Assembly: GCF_000224145.3 (NCBI RefSeq)
Contig: NW_004190417.1
Span: forward strand, 152,782-216,781
Reading direction: 5' to 3'
Source: Ciona intestinalis
Lineage: Eukaryota; Chordata; Ascidiacea; Phlebobranchia; Cionidae
DNA: 64,000 bases
The position numbers and the translations under genes are program-made. This document shows, one piece after another, positions 11,786 to 23,400 of this stretch. The first letter of the stretch is position 1. Each line of letters opens with the position of its first letter. The notes beneath the pieces were generated by a model. It was not told where the DNA came from. It searched no databases and was given only the letters and a program-made list of their open reading frames with translations.

Positions 11786-12869
11786 ATATAAAAGTACTTA
11801 AAATAAAACATGTGTACGTATAAAATAAAAGTAACCATACAAAAAACTTAGGTACAAGTATAAAAACACTACCAACACTGAAAAATAATGAGTTATAAAA
11901 TTCAAACATTTGAAAAACTGAAAAACTAAACAGGGCTCAAGTATATCAGCATACTGGCAGTGAAAAAGCACTAAGTGGTATTGAAGAAGTGAACAATTAA
12001 AGTGCATATAGAATGTTAACAGTTACAGTTACAGTTACCCTGTTTACATGGAGGTTTAAGTCGGATCCGCATCCGACTCATCGATCCGCTACTCTCGTTT
12101 TCGGCGAAGAGAAAAAGGCGGATCGGATTGAAGCCGACCGATCCTCAATCCGCTCAGACTAGTGGTTTACGGGTCGGATTTAGCCATCGAGTTGGATTGA
12201 ACCAACGGTACACATTGGTACAAAGCATTTCTCGCGTCGGTAGAGTCTCGAAATTTCACTTCTCCACGTATGCTCTGACGCAGTCTGCATTAGCATACGT
12301 AACGACCTGTCGGCGTCGGATCAGAAGGCGTTAACGACGGCAGTGTGCATTGGGCTTGAAAAAAACTGAATAGGAATAAATGAAGTTTAAATTCGTAATG
12401 TATTTCTTCTCTCTAGGTAGATTCTAGATCGTACACCTATTTATACGATGATTATATCGTCCTGCTGAAAAATTAAAAACTTTTAAATGCAAAAGCACAA
12501 CGGGTCCTAGTAGGGTGAAGGTATCTCTAAAAATTATAAAATCGTTTCCCTATTGTAACAATTTTTCAAACGGAGTCAACATTATTACCGAATACCGCGG
12601 CTTTTTAGCCACAAAGTGCTTAGGAAATCTGTAACTTTTAAATGCACAAGTAAGACGGATTCTAGTAGAATGAGTATATCTCTTAGATTTAATAAAAAGT
12701 GAAAACACTTCTCATCAAAATGACGTCACTGGCAGTCTTTTGTTTATGTTGTTTATTTCGCTTTGCAAAGTATTTTAAAAATGGTTTGTATTCAGACAGT
12801 TTCCGTTTACAATTCCGCCCTAAAAAAATGTCAGGCCAAGACTAATGGACGTTGGTCCTAACAAAAGTT

Positions 12870-13160
12870 AGTATTGCTTGCGCCATGGTCCTGCCGAATT
12901 CGTACTTGTTTTTGTGCACGGTAGTGGTCATATAGATCCCTTTTCATCGAACAATTGTTCTTGTTGAGCACGTAGTGGTCATACATAGAACCTTTTTCGT
13001 CAAACAGTTGTACTTGATGTTGTTGTGGTTGTTTTTCCGGCGATTTTTCCGCACTTATCTCAATTCTTAGTTTTTTAACCCTTAATTTAAATCATTTTTT
13101 TTTAGCACGGTAGTGGTCATATAGATGCTGTTTCGTCGAATAGTTTTTCTTGTTGTTTTT
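12870..13160. repeat. Short interspersed tandem motif, three copies
   Basis: GTAGTGGTCATATAGAT-type units followed by TTCRTCGAA and a TTGTT-rich tail occur near 12923, 12971 and 13109. They are imperfect and of unknown nature. Confidence 0.5.
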
Positions 13161-13786
13161 TTGCGCGACTTTTTTTCGCACCAATCTCAATTCCTAATTA
13201 CAGGATTTATTCTTAAATCCATTAATTAAAATCAAATCGTAATATGTATTTATAGTTTTTAGACTAAATTTTCAGATTTAAAACCGCACATTTAGCGTGT
13301 GTGCGCCGAAGGTAAACGGGTGCATTTTTCCTATGGTTATCTACGGTATAAAAACCGCGTTTCTCGTTTCTCCGCTCTTTTAGTTTACCGCTCGCAATAA
13401 ATCATAATGCAGCCGCCACAGTTGAATAATATTATAATATTAAGGTATACCTTCTAACAGTACCTATAATATAACGTGATTACAGTATATCCAAATTCAC
13501 AAAAAAGGGTCTTTAAGCGACGACAAGGTTAACTAATGTAAGTTAACATGTCAACACATAGTACAGGAGTTGTACTAAGCGTATTTACACATATGCTTTC
13601 AATCCTTATAAGTCTTAAGTTTAATGAGTTATAATACACGAATAAATGCATTCTATCTACTGCTCCACAGTCACCAATGGCGACTGAAACCCGCTTTGTT
13701 CGTTATTTCTAAGTTATTTTTTTGATCGAGCTCAGTCGACCGTTGTAGGAAAAGGGATAATAAATACAAATTCAAACAATTTGCGA

Positions 13787-14810
13787 CAAACCCGAAATTT
13801 TACTTGCTGGCCATTTTCCATTTGTTTTTTTATTTATTTGTCATTATGATTGTTTTTTTGTTTGTTTTTTATTCCAATGTTTATTTATACCGTGATGCAT
13901 ATTAATGTAATGCACTTGTTTTCTAAATCCTACATAAGTGTGCACTCGAAACTGTTTATTGTAAACTTTGAGGGAATTTCTTTTTGGGGGTTTTATTTTT
14001 TCATCACGCTCCAATCTTTGGATCAATCTTCTTTAAAGCCGACTCCCCCCTATGTACGGGTTGTGTCCTTACGCACACTTTTTTCCAATTAGAACTTTAA
14101 TATGTTTAATTAAATGTTGTTTATTTAATTTTCACATTGTATCGTCTATAGTGTGTACCGCTTTGTGTATAGCTCACATTATTATCATTATTATATAGCA
14201 CACTTCCATCTGCATGTCACTCAGTTCTGTACATATTTCAATATTTCATTGATTCGAGTATGTTGATGTATCTCTTCTCTATTTATGCAATTCTCTTATA
14301 AAATTTCATTTACATATTCCTTTTCTTTTTTTATCTTATTCTTCATATCCCTCTAACAGGTTTACTACCCCAAGTACCTTAAAATTGCAGGTTTTTAACC
14401 AACACCAGGAAGAACCCTTCTTCACTAACCTGAGCTCCAGGCATCATAAAGATTGATCTACAGCGACGATGGTCATGATTCAAGCAACAACTCGCAACTA
14501 ACCCGACATTAAACTTGCTGCCCACTTTTCTTTTTTATTTTCTTTTTTATCCCAAGTTCTTTAAACTGTGATGTGTATTAGTGTAATGCACTCGTTCTAA
14601 ATCTTACATAAGTGTGAACTCGAAACTGTTTACTGTTAACTTTGGTGGAATTTCTTTTCGGGGGTTTTGTTTTTCCATCATGCTCCAATCTTTGGATCAA
14701 TCTCCTTTAAGGCCGACTCTCCTCATTGTACGGGTTGTGTTCTTACGCACACTTTTCTTCCAATTAGAACCTTAATATGTTTAATTAAATGTTCTTAACA
14801 AAATTTTTAC
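13787..14810 (+). repeat. Direct repeat pair (13787-14130 and 14500-14810)
   Basis: The two blocks match over about 300 bp (TAATGCACTTGTT, CTCCAATCTTTGGATCAATC, CGGGTTGTGT, CTTACGCACACTTTT). They lie immediately upstream of LINE 3' tails and are probably part of the same retrotransposon 3' region, duplicated. Confidence 0.65.
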
Positions 14811-14819
14811 ATTGTATTG

Positions 14820-15180
14820 TATGTAGGGTGTAACGGTCACGCCTTTTATCCAAAACATTATTTCTTTTTTTTTATCAATAAGCGTGTTTTAACTACTGTT
14901 GTTTTACCGTTACTACCCGTCTTTTCGCTTTTTGTCAACTCTCTTGTTCTTCGTTATCGTGACCGAAGAGACGAAATAAATTTCATTCATTCATTCAACG
15001 GTCACGCCTTTTATCCAAAACAATATTTCTATCTTTTTTATCAATAAGCGTGCTTTAACAATTGTTGTTTTACCGTTACTGCCTGTTTTTTCACCTTTGT
15101 CAACTCTCTTGTTCTTCGCTATCAGGACCGAAAAGACGAAATAAATTTCATTCATTCATTTATTCATTCATTCATACTCT
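14820..15180 (+). mobile_element. Two tandem non-LTR retrotransposon 3' tails
   Basis: GGTCACGCCTTTTATCCAAA begins each copy (14832 and 15001). Each ends GACGAAATAAATTTCATTCA with ATTC microsatellite repeats, the tail style of CR1/L2-like LINEs. The two copies abut at the ATTC repeat of the first. A third related tail is at 41007-41180. Confidence 0.65.
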
Positions 15181-16184
15181 AATCATACTATTCAATAAAG
15201 TTTGTTTATGTTTTAAGCTGTGATCGTAAATGCTTGTTAATCACGTTACCCCAGATTTTGTAAAAATGGGAATCACGATGCCAATCCTAAATCACCGTTT
15301 TAATATGTGCAATACTAAAGTTGTTGGGATCATACAATAACATGTTTTACTTTTTGTTATACACAAATGAGTTTCATAGTGAACTAATTCATGCAAATAT
15401 TTTTTACATTTGTGAGTTGAACCAGGTCACCTGGTTAAACATATCGTGTGACTTTATGATCTGCTAACTTTTATAAATGTTGGCGAGACAGATACAATTT
15501 ATTGAACATAGAACTGTATTTCATACAATGCTTCTTTATTTGTTATAGTATCCAAAATACTGATGCATGTGTGCAATAAGCTAATATACATAAACTTTTT
15601 TATATATTCTTTGTCAAACTTTAATATTCTTTGTCAAAATATAATGTCTCAACCCCAAATAGGTTTAAAATTATATGCAATATAACAGCAGTGGCTTCGA
15701 TTTAATAAAAAATAGGGCTTGCGACATTATAACATGTTAGCTGGAAGTCGGTTTGTAAAACACGTATAATTATGCGTTTTAGTCAAAGTGTTAATTATTG
15801 CGATCTATAAAGATGCCACAGAAAAATTATACATCCATAGAAAACACAAAACAAATGTATTTCATACAAAACGAACCGGGCGTATATATATTTTTTTTAT
15901 TGAATTTAAAGAAATCAATTTGACTTAATCTACTTTGCAATGTAGCTGAAGAATCCAGATTCTGGGTATACCTACTGTCTATTTTTGCAATATCCCAATA
16001 AAACAATCTCCTACAGCCAATAAAATGTTACGTAAAAAAGAAAATTGAGGTAAAGCTTGGGCTTTTAAAGGTTTGAAATTTAAACGTTTGAAAGTCTAAA
16101 ACACAACGGTAATTTGTTTTCTGTTTCGAAAAAAGTCAAAAACAAGATCACGGGTATTTGTGACATTTGGGACCCTTTAGTTAG

Positions 16185-16305
16185 TGTCTGCTATGTTCAA
16201 TATGTCCGCTATATCCACAACATTTACTTTGTCCGCTATGTTCATTACAAAAATATGGTTGACATAGTGGACATAGTGGCATAGTGGACATGGTGGACGT
16301 ATTGA
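16185..16305. repeat. TAGTGGACA simple-repeat hairpin
   Basis: TGTCCGCTATGTTCA-type units on the left face inverted CATAGTGGACATAGTGG units on the right. This gives a self-complementary patch of about 120 bp. Confidence 0.55.
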
Positions 16306-16851
16306 AATCAAATCATAATATATATTTATAATTTTAGACCAAGTTTTCAGAATAGAAAACCGCATAATTAACAAGTAATTAACGATTACTACTTTGTTTG
16401 TTTATGGCGCCATTTCCTATTTAAAATGTACTTTAACATTGGTTAATCGAGTGTATTCGATACATTGATTTTAACTAAGCTTAGTTTTATAAACCATAGT
16501 GTATAAAACTGTCCAGTTATTGAATAAACAATGATTTAACGCTTGCGAGTCAAGTAAACTGCCATGCATCGGGAACTCGTTGGTAACACAGTATTCGAGT
16601 ATCCTATACCTCGTATTAAAGGAAAATAAATCCAAAATAATTGTTACGGCAGGCGGAATCGAACCGGACATTAGGCCACCAAAGCGTGCGCCATAACCAT
16701 TAGGGCAATAGATCAGGTAATCAGGTTTTTGGAGACAGCGCTTATACTGTCTGGGAAAGAACTCGCATCGATTTACGACTAAAATCTATTTCCATTAAAG
16801 TGGGGATGCAATAAAAGTTTTCGATCGAGTTCAGTCGGCCGCTGTGGTATA

Positions 16852-17189
16852 AAGGCGGGTTCACACTAGCGCCGATGGCTGGCGATTCGAAAGAGTCTGG
16901 CGATTTTTTGACCTCACTTCCTCCATCGCTAGCGATACGAGCGACAGAAAATCGATTAGAAACAGCTTCTACTCTGTCGATGATCGCTACCGATGAACGG
17001 GTTTGGCGCGAAAAGTAACAATTTTCGCGTTAACTGTTTCGCTGTAAATTAAACCGTGGAGATGATTTTCCCTTCCTGGTTTTTTTTTCAATCGCTCTCT
17101 CCCATCGACAGCAAAGAACATAGATATCAGTGATTTCTATGTTCTTTGATCGGCAGCGCTTTTATCGCCCGTAGTGTGAACCCGCCTTA
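16852..17189. mobile_element. MITE with AAGGCGGGTTCACACTA inverted ends
   Basis: The left end AAGGCGGGTTCACACTA and the right end TAGTGTGAACCCGCCTT are perfect inverted repeats bounding 338 bp. A second palindrome, CAAAGAACATAGA and its complement (17112-17148), lies near the right end. There is no coding capacity. It sits just upstream of Fbxl15. Confidence 0.85.
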
Positions 17190-17270
17190 AGGGGGTACTT
17201 AATGCTATGGTAATTATTAGTTTAGGACGTGCTCACGCATTAAATCTTTGATCCCTTGTATTATTAAACC

Positions 17271-17319
17271 ATAGACATCTTAACAATAATCATAGACATC
17301 CTATTGTTAAGATGTCTAT
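17271..17319. repeat. 17-bp perfect inverted repeat (hairpin)
   Basis: ATAGACATCTTAACAAT at 17271-17287 is the exact complement of 17303-17319, with a 15-bp loop. It lies about 100 bp before the Fbxl15 start codon, so it could be in the promoter or 5' leader. Confidence 0.85.
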
Positions 17320-17420
17320 AATTAAACTATGGCTATGCTTTAACATTAACGTTATTTGTCAACTTCAGATCAATAATAATTTACTCTTATTCAAACTGTT
17401 TGTAAATTTGAGTGGTAATT

Positions 17421-20400
17421 ATGGATATGTTGCTAGCTCTGCCGTTTCATGATGTCTTGTTTCCAAAGATTTTGGATTTTTTATCTATAAAAGAGGTTTT
17501 CTTATTAAGGGAAGTATCCAAAAAGTACCAAACAACGGTGGATGAATATTTTATGACTTGCCGAAAGCTGCAGTTAGCTGAGGTAAGATTGTTTAATATT
17601 TGTTTAAATCTAAACTTTATTTAATTATTTATTTCTTTAACTTGCAACAGTAACCAATCCTTTCTAATTACATTTGTTGCTTTACAGCACAGTTGTGATG
17701 TTACCCCAGAAGCTTTTCTACTTATGACTAAAAAAAACAACATTTTGCAAGAGTTAAATCTTAACAATTCAAAACATTGGCTTGATGACAATTTGTTTTT
17801 ATCCGTGGTAAGTTTAGAACTTCACAGAATAAAAAATACGTAGGGCTATACAGAGAATACGGAAAATTTTTTTTCCGCTACGAGGCGATGACAAATTCGT
17901 TTCTCTATTCTATGGGGAGCAGTTAGTTTCACAGTTTATACACATAAGATATAAACCCCTAACACTAACCCCTACCACTAACCCCTAACCGATAACCCCT
18001 AACCGCTAACCCCAACAACTCGCCAAACAAAAAAAAACTTGAAAAAAAATATAAAAAAATATTCCACTGTGCGGGAGTCGAACCCGATAAAAATGAAACA
18101 AAGAGAGTTTACCACCGCACGCATACCGCTACACCACAGACTCGACAACAGTGAACACAACGTAAGAACGTATATAACCAACCTAATGTGGGAAATATGT
18201 TCTTACTAGTGTTTTATGTATTTAGAAAGCTAATTTTATTATTTAATTAATTTGTTTTACACTTATTAACACTTTGTAGTGCTGTTTTGTTCGTTTTTCC
18301 GTATTTTTTAATTTAAATAATTACCGACACCTAGCAGAAAAAGTTTTCCGTCTTCTCTGTATAGTCCCATGTGTTAAAATTTAGTTTTGGTACATTGGTG
18401 CTGTTACTTTAGTTCTTATTTGTCGTCAAGCAGGTTTTCTTTACTAAATGACAATGGTGAAAAAGTAAACACTTAAATGGGCATGCCAACCAAAAATGAA
18501 AATTTGTATATGGATAGAGATGGCCCTATGTTACCTAATGGTACCATCAAAGTAATGGCGGACACTTGGTCAATATTTGGGGGTGTTGACAACTAGAGGT
18601 CAGACAATATTTACGTTTTACCGATAGTTGGTATCGGTCAAAACGCGAGGATGATACACTGATATATAAAATAATTTGTGCGAACCGACGTGCGTCCTAC
18701 TTGTTCTTTATTTGTGTTAGTTTTGCCTTCCCGGGCGTCTTGTTTAGCCGTTAACTTACGTGCGTCGTAGTTTCGCCTTTACATGCGTTGTAGTTTAGCC
18801 TTTATGTGCGTTGTATTTTAACGTCCACATGCATTATTTAAGACAAGCAAACATACAATGTTACCTAATGAGAACATGCAGAACAACCATTTTTTCTTTA
18901 TTAAAACTTGTAACATCGTGAGTTATTAATTTTAATTAATACTGATTTTTTCATATGTTTTGTTAGACTTAGAGTGTCAATTATCGGTTTCAATGGAAAA
19001 AAATTGAAATCTGGGCCGAGCGACGAGCCTTATGCTATTGCTATAATGTTGCACACGACAGCGAAAAAATATTAAAACCGAAAAAAGTGAAGCTACTAAA
19101 AGATAACGAGACTAGTCAGCGTAGCTTTCTATTCAATTATTTTTCGTTCTTGTGAATTTGCTCTCTCGCAAGTAACGAATCGCAACGTCAGCTAATTTGA
19201 TGGTATCAAATTATAGCTGATGTCGAATTACACGAGATGTTTCCGTATCTTTATAATGGGTTTAAATATTACATTCTTTCCCTAGGAGTTGGAACATTTT
19301 TTCATTCAGTTGTTACGTTACTTGTCCTATTACAACATAACTATTAATTATGACATTTCATAATATAATAAATAATAATCGGGAAGAATGTGCTCACTGC
19401 CCAACCAACCACGAGATCGAAACATCATGTATGAGCGTGGCATTTTTTACGCTCTGCACCAGCGAAGGAAATAAAGGGAGACGCGTACGGTAGCATACAT
19501 TCCACACGTAACAAGCGAAGCAATCGTCGTGAATTTATTCTTGTGAAAAATGACGTAATGAAACTCTGGTTTTGTGCGGTGCCAACAAACAATGTTATTT
19601 GGCTTCTATCCAAGCTCGACCGGGACGATACTTTTTAATATTATATTACAATCTCTGTTGGTTCTAGTTTACTAATAGCGTCGCTCTTCGCTATTATATT
19701 TACAGCAATTAAAATTCACATAATTGCAATTTACCTGCATTTTTTTGAACTAATCATCAGAAACAAAAATTATACAAAAACTACAGATCATATGGAAGTG
19801 AACAAAACACGATTGTTTTATAACAATCTCGTTTGTAATGTAACAATCGGAATGGTTTATCAAAGTTATTCTGACGTAAATAATCGTTACATTATCCACG
19901 ATGGACATGCGTAAAACTTACACCAATGTTTCATTTATTAAAAAGACGTTTCTTAATTTACCGCATAAAGTAGAATAGATATATTAGTCTGCAAGAACAC
20001 TATCTAAAGCGTTTGTATCGCGTCAGAGATAACGTTGACTGGACGTAAATATCTGCATGACATATTCTTTTTGAACGCGCTGGTTGCCACACTGGCTGCA
20101 TCAGTTATAAATAGTTTTTAATTAAATATTTTTTATATGAATTTTACAATTTCCAATACTAAAAATTACGAAACGTCTTTAAAATCATGTGCCTTGTATT
20201 ATTTTGATTAGCGACGCTTTTGAGCTAAATAGGAATGCATTCTCATACGCCTGAACTTTGACCGTTTCTAGTTTCTACTGAAGAAGCCAAATTTTATTTC
20301 AGATTTGGTGTAATGAATGCTTCTTTTACAAACCCCATAAAACGTTTTTTTTGTCAAGTTTTTGTTTAACTTAGTAATTTGAATAACAGTTAGGAAAAAA

Positions 20401-23400
20401 ATAAGCCAAATAAATGTCCTTTTTACCCACAAAAGCTGTTTGCAGCCCTGGAGACTTGTATAAAAGAACATCGGCAATATGCCGAGGATTTAAAAGATGC
20501 GTGGCCGGGCGTGACGTCACGAATCGCAACGTCAGCGCGAATTTGCCCGTCTCGAATTACAGTCGGTATCATATAACACAAGCGCCCAATGTTTCGTATC
20601 TGATTAGACTGATTTTTAATAAAAAAACATAAATTCCTAAACTTTATATTGAAAAAATACAGAGTGCTGCATTACGTCTTCTCTTTCACGGCAACCCACG
20701 TGTTCTAAATGATTTTAATTAGCGACGCTTTTCGTCCAAAAAGGAACATATTTTCGAACGCCTTTCTCCTTAATGACGCCATAAGTTCGTGCTGAGCTTT
20801 TTGTTGAATCTCGGCGCACGGCAAACCTGAGCTTTTACAACTTCAACACATTCCTATTGCTAACACCAAATTCACGAAACATTACCAACATCGTCTGCTT
20901 CATAGCCCAGGTCAAAGTATTTATTGCAAAAGTATCAATCCTTTACTTGATCGCATACGTAAAAAGGCAAATACCCAACCTGTTTTCAAGCTCCTGCTGG
21001 CTAAATAATCAAAGGGACAATCGTTATTATGACGCAAATAATCAGCGTGTGAATTGCTATTATGTCGTAATCAATTGCCAGGTCAAACAATCGCTATTAT
21101 GGTGCAATAAATCCACGTGTGAATCCTTACTATTTCGTATTAAACATGCCGCTTGGCTGAGGAAAACATCCTAAATATACAGCAGTGCTACTTCTGGAAC
21201 ATATTTAGGCTATTTATTACCTCAAATTACATTTATTTTACACACAGCTGTGAGAAAAGTCGTGTTACCAATTTCCGCCGAAAAAAACCTATGCGCCGCA
21301 CGTATACAAGGACGTTAATGACGTCATAGTCAACGCGCAGGTGCGTTAGGAAATCGGTGCGCCTGACTTTATTTGGTATATACGACATACTATATGTATT
21401 ATATTACCTCACTTTAAGCTTTTATCGCCTGTAATTTCTGCAATTTCGCGTCTGCAATATATTGCTGTGATTATATTTTGTTTAAAAAATTTTTTTTTTG
21501 AGTTTTTTACTACATCGTCGGCAATAAACTGCCGACGGTTTGTCCAAGGCAATTACCGACGTGAGTCTCCAGGGCTGTGTTTGTGATAAAATATTTTTTT
21601 TAGCGGGTTATGGGGTTGTCCTTTCTTACCCCAATTAGCCCATTATTTTTTTATTACCCCACTTTACTATATTTAATTAAAAATTGTTTATAACTGTTAC
21701 AGCAGTTTTTTTTTTTAATTCATTATAAAAAAGTTCAAAAGTTTTTCGCTTTTTATTTTAAATCGAATATGGAAACATTGGGCGCTCGATACGTGCTGTA
21801 GTTCGACACCGGCTGTAATTTGATATGGGCAAATTCGCTAACGTTGCGATTCGCTGCTTGCGAGAGAGAAAATTCACAACGAACGAAAAATAATTAAAGA
21901 GAAAGCTTTACTTTTTTCATTTTTAGTATTTTTCGCTCTAATGGCAGTAGCATAAGGCTAGGTACCATGCCCAATTTTCAGCCGAGTGTTAAGTGTCGAA
22001 AAAGGAGCACTCGGGGATGAGCTTATGAGTTCGGGCTCGGCTCGGCACATCCCTATCATTTTTTATATGGTTTCTGCATCTTGCAACATTAGAATTCATA
22101 AAACGCGTCTTCTCTTGCGGCCTATACATTTGAATTCAGATAAACAAACAATGTTTTATTGCTACAACATATTCTTAACGATATAAGGCGTAATAATCAA
22201 CCTAGATCTGAACCAGAAGTATTGCTGTTTTATATTCACGATGTCTTCCTTAGCCAAGCAGCAGGTTTATTAAGTAATAGTAGGGATTCACACTTGGATT
22301 CTTGCATCATAATTGCGATTGTTTAACCTGGCAATTGATTACGACATAATAGCTATTCACCTGTTGAAAATTTGTGTTATAATAGCGATTGTCCTCTCGA
22401 TTATCTAGTCTACAGCTGCTTGAAAGCAGGTTTGATATTTGCCTTTTCACCTAAGCGCATTAAAGTATCGTTAGTTCGCAAAGAGAGTGTCAGCTTTATT
22501 TTGTATTATGAAAGTGTTTAAAATTAACCAGCACTGGAGACTCAGGCAGGCAATCGGCAATTGCCAATGGTTTTGCCGCTGCATTTGGAAAAACCGTTGG
22601 TAATAAATTGCAGTAAAAGGCGAAAAAAATTATTTTAGCAAATTATTTTCGCGGCAATAATATTGCAAACGCGAAATTGTAAAAAATTAGGGCGAATAAT
22701 CTCAAAGTGAAGTATTATAGTACAGTAATACATTATAATCGTATAGTTATTGCATATAGCAAATGACATTAGACTCACCATATTCCCAAATACTTTGGGT
22801 ATGTGCAGTGCTGTAATTCGTTGCCAGGTCTTGCCAACTTAATCATTCTGACGTGATAATACGTCACACCAGTGGCGGATTTAGAGGGGGCTGTTTGGTG
22901 TTTAAATACCACCCTCAAAAATTTTATACATACTTTTACTTACGTAGCTCCAAAAACGAAGAACGGCGATCGTCAGAGTAACGTTTGTTTGTGGTCGGTG
23001 TAAATCAAAATTATCTTTTGCCATCGATTGTCGTAATAGGGCTAATAACTATTGTGCTAAATATTTTAATACATGCGCACACATTAAAGCTTTGCTCTCT
23101 TGTTGTATATATACATATTTTAATAACAAAACATTTGTGTATATTTTTTAAAAACAGGTCTGCAGATGCCCAATGTTAAAGAATGTTGATATTACTAACT
23201 GCTCACGGCTTACCAATCGTTCGCTGCACACTCTTGCTTCGTACTGCCAATTTCTTACAAGACTTTCGATTCATGGCTGCCATTGGATAGACAAGGTAAA
23301 TATATATAAAATATTCAATTTAAGCAAACAGATCATTTGTAATTTGTCGTATTCAGGGCCGTCTATATATATTGTGCTGGGTATGCAAGCCTACCCTGAG

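Larger units (their letters stand above)
9843..16851. other. Gene-free, repeat-rich stretch
   Basis: I find no exon set with conserved protein features here. The short open frames are AT-rich and uninterpretable. The contents are the repeats listed separately (11105-11330, 11490-11785, 12870-13160, 13787-15180, 16185-16305), a 50-bp gap, and degenerate sequence. A tRNA-like block in reverse sense at about 16648-16712 (GGTTCGATTCC B-box) is another probable SINE remnant. Confidence 0.6.

Noticed and set aside
13787..15180. CRISPR-like spaced repeats
   Set aside because: Repeats are long (about 300 bp), only two to three copies, and end in LINE-type tails in an animal genome.
17955..18015. Interstitial telomere from a chromosome fusion
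   Set aside because: The CCCCTAAC units are degenerate, few, and enclosed by the inverted ends of a small transposon, so an element-borne origin is simpler.
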